A DNA stretch of 64,000 nt, taken from Fragum whitleyi. Taxonomy: Eukaryota > Mollusca > Bivalvia > Cardiida > Cardiidae. A program made the position numbers and the translations under genes. The notes beneath the pieces are model-generated. The model had not been told where the DNA came from, did no database searches, and saw only the letters and a program-made list of their open reading frames with translations. Positions within the stretch are counted from its first letter, which is position 1. Each line of letters opens with the position of its first letter. Of this stretch, positions 1-10,140 are shown piece by piece. The stretch lies in the NCBI GenBank assembly GCA_948146395.1, contig OX411559.1:40829432-40893431 (forward strand), given 5' to 3'.

Positions 1-187
1 ATTTTATGCGTATATGGACGCAGAAATCTGCGTCCCGTAAAACCCTGATAGTGTTTCAATAGTGGAACAGATACAGGTGGGTTAAGCCAATTTAAAATCT
101 TTTATCGCTCAATGAAACCTTATGTTTTTGGTACTCATTGGAATTGACTTGACAATACAATTCATATGAGTACCAATAACATATTAA

Positions 188-431
188 CCCTTGTCATGTT
201 GAATGAATTTTGGCTAAAAAAAATCATCAAAATCAAAGGGATAAAAACACTGAAAGTTCCCACTGTAGATCAATTTTTATTTGAAAAACTTAATCTATTG
301 ACAATTCTGGTTTGAAAGTGAGAAACAGGTGGTGTAGACTAACGTCAGACTGCGCATATTATGTGCAGGCTGATGTTTGTCTACAGCTCCTGCCAAAGCA
401 GGAATATATTCCGGGTTCAGCATGACAAGGG
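188..431. mobile_element. TTAA-flanked MITE, about 244 bp
   Basis: The ends are inverted repeats (CCCTTGTCATGTTGAA at left; its near complement TTCAGCATGACAAGGG at right). Each is bordered by TTAA (184-187, 432-435), the target duplication of piggyBac/Kolobok-type transposons. An inner hairpin at 331-383 (GTAGACTAAC..GTTTGTCTAC) belongs to a separate palindromic motif seen elsewhere in the window. No ORF. Confidence 0.7.
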
Positions 432-435
432 TTAA

Positions 436-1261
436 GATTTGTGCTATAATTATTGACATGGGTGAAAGTTTTCCGTATTATTACGGAATTCCGTATTTTG
501 GTCGGCTGCCGGGACCATTTTTCCAAATCGCATAAATCCGATGAGAAAAGTTTGGAGGGGGGTGAGGGGGGGTTAACATTATGTTTTTGTGATCAGATCG
601 GAAAATTCTCGGAGATCGCTCCTGCAATTCATTATGAGATGGCAGAAAGAACGAAAAAATATAAATGGCGGTTTGATGGGAAAAGACTCAAGATTATCAA
701 AACAGTTAAGAAATCGAGCATCGGACGGCCTCGGGGATTCGACGAATAGATGAGAAAGTCCGAGCAATGTTCCAATAGAGAAACGAGGTCACCCTAAAAG
801 AAACTTATATGACGATTACCAAATATAGAAATTTCCGTTACCCGAAGTTCGGTGTACGAAATGTAATTTGTAAGATCGGCTGTGATTTGTTTGGATCCCT
901 TCCATTATCCAATCTAACGTCGCATTACATGAAGTAATACGACCTGTTAATTGTTGACATTTCCGCTTCAAGAAATCGCATGGAAATACAAAATCCAGTT
1001 TCCCTATCGAGGGAAACCGTGGAGATTATATAAAAATGTTTGAGGATGACGTAAAAAAAAAAAATCTAGATGGAAACGGTTCATCGAAAGAGATGCTTGA
1101 GGGGAGAAATGGGTCGATTTTCTTTGGAGGGAAGATGACCGGTCAACTCGGTCTATTCTCAACTCGGCCTGAAGTGAAAAATCAAACAGAAAAAAAAATC
1201 TCTACCTAAAAAGGTAGTATAGTATCATTAAAGCTTTTCTCAGTGGTTTGAAAATGCTATT
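436..1261. other. Unique-looking stretch, no gene recognised
   Basis: A 98-codon open frame at 453-749 has no recognisable domain and includes low-complexity glycine codons from a G-run. I find no splice-site framework and no RPL19 5' exon here. Confidence 0.4.
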
Positions 1262-1356
1262 TCTAAGGAGCTCCCGGGGGCCGCCGGCCCCCTGGACCCC
1301 TGGCCAGGGCGTTGTCCTGGACCCACCGGGGGCCCTGCAGCCCCCAGCTATCAAGT
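1262..1356. repeat. GC-rich palindromic repeat
   Basis: About 95 bp of very high GC in an AT-rich setting, with several overlapping inverted repeats (CCGGGGGCC..GGCCCCC, CTGGCCAGG, GGGGGCC..GGCCC). It is reminiscent of dispersed GC-rich repeat tails in invertebrate genomes; the origin is not determined. Confidence 0.5.
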
Positions 1357-1580
1357 TCCTTATTTTCAAAAATTACTACTTTCACCCATGTATTGACATT
1401 CTTTGATCTGAAATCCAAAATACCCCTCTCTATCTGTAGCTCCATTACAATCTACCTAAGGGTTAATTCTGGCTCAGAATTTCATATGCAAAAAATCTCA
1501 TTTAGTTGGAAGTTATGAGAAATACCGATTTTTCGATGGCAAATTGAACCAAACCCTTTGTTAAAAATATATTTTGCTGT

Positions 1581-1652
1581 GAGATTTTTCTCTCAGTCAG
1601 CCAATTTGAATGAGATTTCTGGCACTCAAATGAGAGAATTTGCACAGATCTC
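1581..1652 (+). repeat. Structured hairpin repeat, copy 1
   Basis: Helices GAGAT/ATCTC, CTCTCA/TGAGAG and GCC/GGC fold this into a single stem. The same layout returns at 2799-2860 and 5389-5450 in RPL19 introns with changed but still pairing bases. It lies upstream of the first visible RPL19 exon. Confidence 0.5.
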
Positions 1653-1685
1653 AACCAAAATTGATCCCTTATTTTTTACATTTTT

Positions 1686-2732
1686 AGCTCCACTGGCTGA
1701 AAGCCACTGGGGCTATTGTCATGGCGTTGTGTCCGTCGTGCGTCCGTCCGTCCGTCCGTCCGTCCGTGCGTGCGTGCGTCCGGTCGTAAACTTTTCTTTA
1801 AAAATCTTCTCCTCAGAAACTACTGGATGGATTTCAACCAAACTTCACAGGAATGATCCTTGGGTGACCCTCTTTCAAAGTTGTTCAAGAAATTTTGATC
1901 CAATGAAAAACATGGATTTAATGGGCGTGGCTTATTTCCAAATATGGTAAAAAGTGAGTTTTCTCAGATTCTAACTGATGGATATCAACCAAATTTCACT
2001 TGAATGATCCTTGGGTGACCCTTTATCAGTCTACAAAAAATCATTGTGATCGGATGGAAAATATGCATTTTATGGGCGGAGGTCATTTCTCTATATGTTA
2101 TAAAGTGGAAACTTTGAAAATCATTTTCTCAGATTCTAACTGATGGATATCAACCAAATTTCACTTGAATGATCCTTGGGTGACCCTTTATCAGTCTACA
2201 AAAAATCATTGTGATCGGATGGAAAATATGCATTTTATGGGCAGAGGTCATTTCTCTATATGTTATATAGTGGAAACTTTGAAACTCATTTTCTCATAAT
2301 TTGATTTTTGGATATCAATTAAATTTCACTGGAATGATACTTGAGTGACCCTTTATCAGTGTACCAAAAATTATTTTGATTGGATGAAAAATATACATTT
2401 TATGGGTGGAGGTCAATTCTCAATATGTTAAATAGTGGAAACTATGAAAAACATTTTCTCAGAATGTAGATGATGGATATCAATCAAACATTTTTGGTAT
2501 GATCTTTGGGTGACCCATTATCATGCAGTCAAAAATTATTTTGATTTGATGAAAAATATGTCTTTTAATAGCAGAGGTCATTTCTCTATCTGTTATATAG
2601 TTTAAACTTTGAAAATCATTTTCAACATCAGTAGAACCCCAAATATCTAAAAATCTAGTCAAAACATTTATTTTCTTTTACAAGAATTTCAAGCCTGTGG
2701 AGCGACTCAAGCCATTCATGGCTTTCTAGTTT
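1686..2732 (+). mobile_element. Pearl/Helitron-like array A
   Basis: It starts AGCTCCACTGGCTGAAAGCC (hairpin end) straight after a T-run, then runs into (GTCC)n at 1739-1772 and tandem units of about 163 bp that start CAGATTCTAACTGATGG (about 1967, 2130, then diverged copies). Each unit holds the core CCTTGGGTGACCC. It ends with a hairpin and CTAGTTT at about 2730. An 11-bp ATTTTTTACAT occurs just left (1675-1685) and just right of the element. No coding capacity; non-autonomous. Confidence 0.7.
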
Positions 2733-2798
2733 ATTTTTTACATCTAACGAATCAATGACTCAGTGCAAAACAGTTGTAACTAAATTACATTTTACCTT

Positions 2799-2860
2799 GA
2801 GATTTTTCTCTCATTTACCCATTTTCAATGAGATTTCTAGCAGAAAAATGAGTGAATCTC
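2799..2860 (+). repeat. Structured hairpin repeat, copy 2 (RPL19 intron)
   Basis: Stem GAGAT/ATCTC plus CTCATTT/AAATGAG, ending 47 bp before the acceptor of the RPL19 exon at 2908. Half of a second hairpin family (GTGCAAAACAGTTGTAACT, about 2763-2781) directly precedes it. Confidence 0.5.
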
Positions 2861-2907
2861 TCAATATCTCGCTCAAAAATGACCCCTGCTATTATTTTTG
2901 TTTGCAG

Positions 2908-3030
2908 GACAAAATATTCGTAAACTCATTAAAGATGGTCTGATCATCAGAAAGCCAGTGGCTGTACATTCACGAGCCCGAGTACGCAAGAACACAATTG
3001 CACGAAGGAAGGGACGTCATATGGGCTATG
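2908..3030 (+). CDS. RPL19: RPL19 exon encoding RQNIRK..HMGYG
   Basis: The acceptor is TTTGCAG at 2901-2907 and the donor is G|GTAAGT at 3031. The exon opens with the last two bases of a split Arg codon and ends with the first base of Gly, at the MGYG|KRKG border. A structured repeat copy ends only about 47 bp upstream of the acceptor. Confidence 0.97.
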
Positions 3031-6000
3031 GTAAGTTCTGTTTGTATTCTAGATGTCTGATAAAATGTACTTAGTACTTTGAAGTGTATATTTTGGTCAT
3101 CAATGCATTTAGAATAGCTCCTATTCAGTCCTTAGTCATATATTGAAATAGTGCTAAACATAATTGTTTGGTAAAATTGACATGCAAAGCAAACCCTTCC
3201 ATGGTTTCAACATGAAATAGTTGCAAAATGTGATAAATGTTGCCCCGTTCATTACCCAGCTACGTATATATGTGTATTCATATGCAAAGCAGGATTACAA
3301 TTTCTAAATATTTTTGTGCCTAACTGATTTGCTCAAATGAAATGTTGTGGTTGTACTTGAAATGTGTTGCGTATGCCTCCGCAATTGCTCAACATTTGAT
3401 CCATTTGACCTTCAGAGAAGTGGGACAATCTCTTCAAATGTCACTATTGCATCCCCCCCCCCCCCCAACACACACACACATGCACCTACTAATGCACACA
3501 CACACTAACAAGAACAGAGGTAACTCTATATGCCAATTGCCAGTAGGTAGGTAGGTAGGTAGAAATCAAATAGTAGAAATAAAACCAGATTAAAATGTAC
3601 AGAGGTATAGAAGTAATAAGTAATTCTCAAAAAAGAAAAAAAAAATACCCTAAACTCCCAAAATCAAAAGAAACAATAAAGGAATAGATCAAACTACCCA
3701 AAAAGATTGAAACACCTGCAAAGGAATTGAATTTAGCAACCTTAATTTGGTTAATACTAAGAGGTTATTTAAGATGATCATGTACAATACTGAATTCTAT
3801 TGGACGGCGACAGCCGAGTCAAAATATAGACTGGTTCTGCAGGGTACGAATCCAATGAATTCAGTATTGTACTCGGTCATGTTAAATGACATCTTTATTT
3901 CACACCATACACTAAAAGTTCCACATTTAACGATTTTCAGCATTTGAGAGAGACAAAGGGAATAGATCCAAAATGATCCGGATAGGGCCATCAAATGCAA
4001 GTCACTGATGAATATGATGAAATTGAAACATTTGTTCTAAAAATAGAATTCCACGTGAAATGTTTATTTCATGTGTCAAGTCGATAAGTGCTTACTGATC
4101 ACAATATGTAATTAACATAAAACAGGTTGACTACCCGTCGTCGCTTAAAATGTACATTTTCATATGAACAAATGATAATTTTAAATCAAGAAACAACAAC
4201 AATTTTGTGTCCATCTTTGTCACTTGCATCCTTCCTTTACTTGCTAAACAATGTATCAAATGAAGAAATCAAGAATCTTCTCAAGATCAAACTTATGTCC
4301 GTGTACCTCCGAACAGAGGGTTTGATACATTGAAAAGGCTGCAAAAGGTGGTGATTTCTATATTCGGGATTGCAGCCTCGCTTTCATCGTACAATATAGC
4401 TTGCCTCACTTTCATCGTACAATATAGGTTGTCTCGTTTTGGAATAAAATCCGTATTGCACAGTAGCCTCGCTCTGGTTGTACAATATGGATCTAGATAT
4501 TTCATTCTCACGTGATGCAAAATAAGCGATGTCATTGGTTTAAATTGTTTAGGTGTGAAATAAAAAGTATTAATTCACATATTTATCTTATCTTAAACCA
4601 GGAAAGAGAAAGGGTACAGCTAATGCTCGTATGCCCCAGAAGGTGTTATGGATGAGGCGTATGAGGGTGTTGCGTCGTTTGTTGAAGAGGTACAGGGATG
4701 CCAAGAAAATTGACAAGCACTTGTAAGTGGCTTTCATATACACAGTGAAGACGCATCTAGTAAACAAAGCTTCAAGCTGAAATGTTCGGCCGTCAGGCTA
4801 TCTGTCAAGTGAGGGGTGTTGAATTGCCATGTCCTGCTTATCAGACTTGGGCTTTTATGCCAGTGGATAGGTAATATTTCTTGGGAACTTGCCAAGGACA
4901 AGAGGATTTTGAGTCAAGAAGAAAACTTAAGCAAGTTTCAGATTAAGTATCTTTTTGAATTGAAACAAGTAGTACTAAATAGAAATAGAAAACCTGGGAG
5001 TAAATGGTTTATTGCTATTTTGCAGCAGCACATGAAATATGCGATAGCGAAGTTCAAATATCTTCACTTTAGTTAAATATGCGGTTTTCAAAGAAAGAAT
5101 AATTTGTTGAGATTTGGAAGATTACATCTGATGCCATGGTAATGGTTAGCACACCAGTCTCTGTAATACAATATGCATTTCAGGGATAGTTCGGACGCAG
5201 AAAAGCATGTGTTAAAATATTTCATTTACCTGAATCTAATGAGATATTAAATTAAGAAATTATGGCAAGAAATTTTAACAAATTTGATGGCTCTGTGCAA
5301 AACAGTTGTAACTGTCTTTATGATTATTGGCAGTTACAACAGTTTTGTGCTGAGCAAACAACATTCTTCACTAAAATAATTTTGTTTTGAAATTTTTCTG
5401 TCATTAAGCCAGTTTCAATGAGATTTTTGGCTGAAGAATGAGAAAATCTCGCACTACCTAGCCCAAAAATGATCCTCTATAATATTCGAGGCATTCATTT
5501 GTTGTTGAAATAAATGGGTTCAAAGAGAATGTAATGAATAAAAAGAAAATAAATCTTTTTGTATACTTAAAGGTACCACGAATTATACCTAAAGAGTAAA
5601 GGTAACGGGTTTAAAAACAAGAGAGTCTTGATGGAACATATACACAAGAGAAAGGCTGAGAAGAGCAGAGCTAAGATGTTGAAGTAAGTGGTTTTAGACA
5701 GATTCTAGGATTTTACGACATTGTGTTATGGAGTCGATCCCCAGCGGCAGCACTTAACCTTTACACCATTTGCATTTTGCCACCACCAATGGGTAGCCTC
5801 CATCATAGTGCAGTTGGTAAAGTGTCCGACTGTCATTCTAGAGGTCCTGGGTTTGATCCCTGATAGCAGCACTCACTCTTTCCAACAATAAAGCTCTAAA
5901 TGATGGGTTGATAATCTAGACATATGTGGAATTATACCTTCTTTTAAGGACGATTTCGGGAGTTCGTTCTTGCGCAACGTCTTTGCGCATCGAACTCTTC

Positions 6001-8092
6001 AAAAAGGAGTATGCGCTCCAAACTTGCACTTATCTCGTAACGTAACAAAAACACTACAAAAACCCTCTAAAATTCTATATTCCGCATAAAATGCTTTCAT
6101 GAAGACGATTAACAAATCCTATCACTAAAACATAATTATATAAATTATCGCAGCCATTTTATCTTATAGAATAAAAGATATGACGTCAGTGTCGTTTTCG
6201 TAGGTATTTGTGACGTTAACGTTCCCGCGCATAATCAGACATCAAACAACGTTATCAGACGTATATCCGATAATTACATGTATCCGTCACATTTCATTGT
6301 GACGGGGTTAGTGTTTGAAAGGTTGATCTTGATAAAAGATCCTGTCGTTGTCAAATGATCTTGTCAGATTTTTAATTTCCAATGTTTGGATTATTTTTTT
6401 AACAGACCCTGGGTGTATTTGAAAGTTTATTGGGGGATGGGGTGTGAGCGAGGTAGATGACCTTGATCTCATCATTTGACTTCGATCAGGGAATTTGATG
6501 ATGCTTATTGACAAGATCAATTATTATTCCACATGTGGGTATTCTAGTTTCATCAGGCTTGAAGAATTTTGAAATTACTAGATTTTTGCGTGATTTATGT
6601 AATGTTGGCCTTGATATATGATCTTGACCTTTCCTTATGATTTGACCTTGGGATTTGTTGACTCAAAACAAAGTGATACCCTAATAAATGAGGAATTCAA
6701 CTCTATAATCGATTAATTTAAGAATGATTGAAAATAATTGATTTTGTACATAAAATTTGCACGAGAAAAAGAATCTGGAATGATTTTTTTCCTTAGCGTC
6801 AAAATTAGGTGATCTAGAATTTTGCATTTTTTCTAGAAAATTAGCTCGGTGACCATACCTTTTTTATATCAATATCACACGAGTATATAATTATCTACAA
6901 AATATAGAAAAAATAAAATTTTCTATCACATGGTTTTTGAGAAATTTGATCAAAAGTAATAAATTTTGAAAATTTTCTTGTTCATTTTTTGATATACCAG
7001 TTTTGACGTATTCGGGGGAAAATACGTGAAAAATCATTATGTTTCGTTTCAATCGATAATTGTGGATTATATTCAGTGCAAATAACTTCCTATCTTTGAA
7101 ATTAATATAAATTTGATATGAATTGTTAGATTAGATTTTATTGTGTTATGGTTATATATGTCATTACCAAGAAATGAAAATCGGCGAAAAAATCGGACAA
7201 AATTGTACTCGATACCTATGAAATTCTATGACGTTTTACGAAAAATCTGATTCGGTGACCCCCTTTTTATGCCCCCGATAGGGAGGCATAATAAATTTGA
7301 CTTGTCCGTCCGTCCGTCTGTCCGTCCGTCTGTCCGTCCGTCATTCCGTCCAAAAACTTTAACATTGGCCATAACTTCCTTATTACTATCAAAGCGGTGT
7401 CGGGGGCATTGTCATCTTACAGTGACAGCTCTTGTTTCTTTCCATTTTTGCAATCGCCATACTTTTATCTACAAAATATGAAAATTTAAGAAAAATCTAT
7501 CTCAGGAAATAAAATCTAGCAATCGTCCTTAAGAAGGCTGCTGGGAAAAGTTGGGGTACTACACCCTTCAATTTGGGGGTAAATCAACCCCGTTTTAGGG
7601 GTTTGGGGGAACCCTGAAGACATACCAGGAAATTGAGTGTTAGCACAGATATACAGTGTTGGCTACTCCAGCCACTGCAATGTTAAACCCCTTAAACCAG
7701 TCCACGTTCAAATGAAAGCTTCAAATTATTTGTGATTTCTGTGCAAAATAAACATAATTGAGAAATATGTGGTATTCATGCTCATATTTGTGTTTTGTAA
7801 AAAAGGAAACTCCACCTAATGTTTAAAATACGGGATATCTTTGAAAGAAAATTGAGAAATTTCCCTCTACTGGTTTATGAAATTTGAACATTTCTCAAAA
7901 TTAAAAAAATCTTGATCTCTGCATGCTGGAATAAATGTTATGACAATTTACATGTCTCCATTGTCTATTTTCAGTGACATGGCCGAGGCTAAGAGATTGA
8001 AGAATAAGGAGTCCAGGAAACGTCGTGAAGAAAGGATCGCACAGAAACGGGAAGCCATGCTTAAAACTTTTGCTGAGGAAGACAAGAAATAA
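2908..8092 (+). CDS. RPL19: Ribosomal protein L19 (eL19), 3' four exons, 5' partial
   Basis: Cytosolic large-subunit ribosomal protein eL19, a basic, largely alpha-helical protein that binds rRNA and contributes to an inter-subunit bridge (family knowledge). Exons 2908-3030, 4602-4722, 5573-5683 and 7975-8092 join in frame to 156 codons plus TAA. Diagnostic stretches are [16 protein letters not shown], then [10 protein letters not shown] and [19 protein letters not shown], then [20 protein letters not shown], then [16 protein letters not shown], and a charged tail ending FAEEDKK. Every internal border is GT..AG with a strong GTAAGT donor, and phases match (phase 1 after GGC TAT G; phase 2 after CAC TT and TTG AA). 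Family members have about 196 residues, so about 40 N-terminal residues are missing. I searched 1-2907 by eye and found no matching exon, so they probably lie left of the window. The reading frame is intact and the gene looks functional. Confidence 0.97.
3451..3565. repeat. Simple repeats: C-run, (CA)n-rich, (TAGG)n
   Basis: A 17-base C homopolymer, a CACA-rich stretch and then (GTAG)n at about 3543-3561, inside an RPL19 intron. The rest of this intron (3031-4601) is otherwise unremarkable apart from the palindromes listed below. Confidence 0.85.
3781..3875. repeat. Palindrome with 23-bp arms (RPL19 intron)
   Basis: The arms around 3781-3804 and 3851-3875 (GTACAATACTGAATTC and its complement) pair with one or two differences around a ~45-bp loop. 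No TSD is evident. Confidence 0.6.
4355..4500 (+). repeat. Degenerate ~32-bp tandem repeat (RPL19 intron)
   Basis: Four imperfect units sharing GCCTCGCTTTCATCGTACAA-like sequence (about 4374, 4406, 4438 and 4466), each ending in TACAATAT or a variant. They lie about 100 bp upstream of the exon at 4602. Confidence 0.5.
4602..4722 (+). CDS. RPL19: RPL19 exon encoding [15 protein letters not shown]
   Basis: The acceptor is AAACCAG ending at 4601 and the donor is TT|GTAAGT at 4723. It encodes the arginine-rich central segment ([15 protein letters not shown]) that contacts rRNA in the family. Confidence 0.97.
5297..5350 (+). repeat. Intronic hairpin GCAAAACAGTTGTAACTG
   Basis: Arms 5297-5314 and 5331-5348 are complementary with a single mismatch around a 16-base loop. 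A diverged copy lies just past RPL19 (8298-8337) and half a copy at 2763-2781. It could be a foldback MITE or a structured RNA excised from the intron; no H/ACA or C/D boxes are convincing. Confidence 0.55.
5389..5450 (+). repeat. Structured hairpin repeat, copy 3 (RPL19 intron)
   Basis: Pairs TCATT/AATGA and GCCA/TGGC are kept although the surrounding sequence has diverged from copies 1 and 2. It lies 123 bp upstream of the exon at 5573. Confidence 0.5.
5573..5683 (+). CDS. RPL19: RPL19 exon encoding [15 protein letters not shown]
   Basis: The acceptor is TTAAAG ending at 5572, with a weak pyrimidine tract. The donor is AA|GTAAGT at 5684. It encodes [18 protein letters not shown] and the [18 protein letters not shown] helix. 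Confidence 0.96.
5730..5937 (+). mobile_element. tRNA-derived SINE head(s) in RPL19 intron
   Basis: At 5793-5880 there is an A-box-like TAGTGCAGTTGG and a B-box-like GGTTTGATCCC, in the same order as the better copy at 9713. The 60 bp before it (5731-5765) hold a second B-box end (GTCGATCCCCAGCGGCAGCA), so two truncated heads are in tandem. The tail (GGGTTGATAATCTAGAC) follows and is cut short. Confidence 0.65.
5948..7528. mobile_element. Possible TTAA-flanked element, 1.6 kb
   Basis: The ends TTAAGGACGATT (5944) and AATCGTCCTTAA (7521-7532) are inverted and both carry TTAA, but only about 8 bp of TIR is clear. The interior has a palindrome at 5950-5995 and the small pearl-like element at 7269. 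No ORF longer than about 70 codons. It lies wholly in an RPL19 intron. Confidence 0.35.
7269..7436 (+). mobile_element. Mini pearl-like element with (GTCC)n
   Basis: It begins ATGCCCCCGATAGGGAGGCAT after a T-run, has (GTCC)n at 7304-7350 and ends with GTCGGGGGCATTGTCATC..CAGCTCTTGTTT. The opening GCCCCCGA and closing TCGGGGGC are complementary. A near copy lies on the other strand at 12952-13125. Confidence 0.65.
7975..8092 (+). CDS. RPL19: RPL19 last coding exon, [16 protein letters not shown] stop
   Basis: The acceptor TTTTCAG ends at 7974. The exon encodes the long basic/acidic C-terminal helix typical of eukaryotic L19 and stops with TAA at 8090-8092. The split codon formed with the previous exon is AA|T (Asn). 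Confidence 0.97.
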
Positions 8093-8104
8093 ATTGTTCA
8101 GATC

Positions 8105-8110
8105 ATTAAA
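8105..8110 (+). promoter_or_regulatory. RPL19 polyadenylation signal ATTAAA
   Basis: ATTAAA, the commonest variant hexamer, lies 12 bp after the RPL19 stop codon and about 25 bp before a T/G-rich stretch (8130-8142). The implied 3' UTR is very short, as is usual for ribosomal protein mRNAs. Confidence 0.6.
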
Positions 8111-8297
8111 GTGAATATTAAGAAAAAAAAGTATTGTTGTTTTATGCAGCATAAAATCTTGCAAGTTGCGTAAAACCCCATTCCAACAAACTAACAAATC
8201 TGTCCTCAAATTTGACTTTTTGTTGTCTTGCAGACTCCCAATCTTGATATCCATGGTTCATTTCCCTGTGGGGGCATATCAATACCTGAGATCAAAT

Positions 8298-8337
8298 CAG
8301 TTGCAACTGCCTATATCAGTAAAGGCAGTAACAACTG
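8298..8337. repeat. Hairpin downstream of RPL19, copy of the 5297 family
   Basis: Arms CAGTTGCAACTGCC and GGCAGTAACAACTG, followed by CACAGAGTCATTGAT, which is the complement of the start of the intronic copies (ATCAATGACTC at 2751). It is therefore in opposite orientation to them. Confidence 0.5.
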
Positions 8338-8403
8338 TTTCACACAGAGTCATTGATATGATTAATCTGAAATTTGTTCCATCTACAGGTAGATATATAT
8401 GAA

Positions 8404-8665
8404 ACGTACTTAGTGTTTTGTATGGAAAAAAAATTATCGAGGTTGGAAGAATTGATAATTGTGGAGGCTCTGTCAAGACAATTATCAAGTCTCACAACCG
8501 AGCTAGATATTTTTTCATACAATACACTAAGTAAGTTTTATATTTATCTTATAACCTCTATTTATCTTGTTTTCGTGGATGTTTCTTACTGAAATGCAAG
8601 TTTCTAAAAATAACCACATGATATCATTATTATAAAAATAACTATGTGATATAAAAAATATACGG
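8404..8665 (+). mobile_element. Foldback repeat with ends ACGTACTTAGTG, copy 1
   Basis: A 130-bp palindrome (CTTAGTGTTTTGTATG .. ATACACTAAGT) has an inner stem GATAATTGT/ACAATTATC. It is followed by a ~130-bp tail (CTTATAACCTCTATTTATC..) that recurs with the palindrome at 30238-30515, so palindrome and tail form one unit. Confidence 0.6.
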
Positions 8666-8699
8666 GATGTTATCACACGGATATTTGTATGGTTATAAA

Positions 8700-8860
8700 A
8701 TAAATTCCAATAATTATAGACCTATATGGGATAGCAACCTAAGGATAGGAAAGGATGTGCTTATGTCACTGGTGCGAGAAATACCAAGAGTTAATGGTTA
8801 GGTGGTTCAGCCATTGAGAATTGACTGAAATGTTGTTAATAAAACCCATTTAAACAAGCA
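8700..8860 (+). mobile_element. SINE tail (head lost)
   Basis: It matches the body and 3' end of the SINE at 9713 (ATAGACCTATATGGGATAGC .. AAGGATGTGC .. GACTGAAATGTTGTTAATAA). No tRNA-like part remains. Confidence 0.55.
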
Positions 8861-8883
8861 TATAGAATATATGAAAATTAAAT

Positions 8884-9545
8884 AGGCTGTTGGAGGCGGA
8901 CGTATATTGGCGTCACCTTCTCTGTCCATCCGTACGTCCTTCCACTTTTCTTGTCAACGCAACTCATCCTAAGTTTCTGGCTGGATCTTCTTGAAACTTG
9001 GTCAATGTTATCACCTCAATTGGTAGATGTGCATGAAGGAAGGATTTTATGGTTCGTTGATTTTTGCCTGAGTTATGACCCTTTAAAACTTAGTCTCTGG
9101 GGCTTATTGCCACGGTTATGCCCCCTTAAAATTTAGTCTCTAGGGCTTATTGAAATTGCAGCCTTGTGAATGCAACTCTTTCTAAGTTTCTAGCTGGATC
9201 TAAATGAAACTTGGTGGATGTTATAACCAAAATTGGTATTGGGAGATGAGCATGAAGTAAGGATTTTATGGTTCATTAATTTTAACCTAAATTATGCCCC
9301 CTTAAAACTTAGTATCTGGGGCTTATTGAAATTGCAGCCTTTTGAACGCAACTCCTTACTTTTTGTCTTTATTTAAATGAAACTTGGTCAATGTCATCGC
9401 CATAATTTGTAGATGTACATGGATCAAGGATTTTATGGCTCATTTATTTCCCTGAATTATGCCCCCTTAAAACTTAGTGTCGTAATTGCAGCCTTGTGAA
9501 GGCAACTCCTTCCTTTTTGTCTTGATTTAAATGAAACTTGGTCAT
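8884..9545 (+). repeat. Array of ~160-bp units, variant pearl-like family
   Basis: After TGGCGTCACC and a short GTCC/GTAC-rich stretch come about four units containing CAACTCCTTCCTTTTTGTC-like and ATGAAACTTGGTCAATG motifs, each ending GCCCCCTTAAAACTTAG. It resembles the other arrays in layout but not in detail. No proper 3' end is seen. Confidence 0.5.
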
Positions 9546-9712
9546 TTTGAATTTGGTTCTGTCAAAATAAGTAGTGTCTACAATTATTTTCGTGAAACAG
9601 CAGCAAAGTGGCGGCGTATTTTGTGACTATTGAACTCTTGTTGGCCAGTGTCAAAGCACAATTGGTGCAATATGGACTCCAAAAAATTATAACCCCACTT
9701 CGAATAAGAGAG

Positions 9713-9987
9713 CAGCCGCCGTCATAGCGCAGTTGGTAGCACGTCAGACTGTCAATCCAGAGGTCACGGGTTCGATCCCCGACGGCGGCACTTATTCTTT
9801 CTGACTGTTTGTCTCTCACCAATGGTTTGATAATCGTAGACCTATGTGAGATAGCAGCTGGAGGCTAGGAAAGGATGTGGTGGTTGTACTGGTGAGAGAA
9901 ATACCAGGAAACCATTGTTAGGTGCTCCAGCCTCCGCAATATGACTGAAAAAATGTTGAAAGTGGCGTAAAACTCCATTCAATCAAT
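9713..9987 (+). mobile_element. tRNA-derived SINE, complete copy (275 bp)
   Basis: The best-preserved copy. The tRNA-like head GCCGCCGTCATAGCGCAG..GGTTCGATCCCC..GACGGCGGCA has A and B boxes of an internal pol III promoter and complementary acceptor arms. The body runs to GTTGAAAGTGGCGTAAAACT and ends (CAAT)n. It is flanked by a perfect 12-bp target duplication CGAATAAGAGAG at 9701-9712 and 9988-9999, which fixes both ends. The anticodon stem is mismatched, so it is not a functional tRNA. Confidence 0.85.
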
Positions 9988-10140
9988 CGAATAAGAGAGG
10001 GGTATATTCCATTGCCCTTTGTTTATTGACAAAGAAGATAGCATCCATTTACTCTTATGGGGGACAAAAGTGTTTTACAGACATCTCGTTTCTGTTTTAT
10101 TGCACCAGGTGGAGAACCTAACCATGGATATCTTGTTTTT

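Noticed and set aside
453..749. 98-codon ORF near the left edge
   Set aside because: No recognisable domain, includes a G-run, and is overlapped by an ORF on the other strand.
1739..1775. (GTCC)n and (GGAC)n tracts as CRISPR-like or satellite arrays
   Set aside because: They are the tetranucleotide segment of pearl-like elements, in fixed position after the 5' hairpin.
4014..4098. C/D snoRNA in an RPL19 intron (ATGATGA .. CTGA, 80 nt apart)
   Set aside because: No convincing terminal stem and no D' or guide evidence; these short boxes are expected by chance.
9717..9790. tRNA-Asp-like sequence (anticodon GTC)
   Set aside because: The anticodon stem is mismatched and it is the head of a SINE with a target duplication, so not a tRNA gene.
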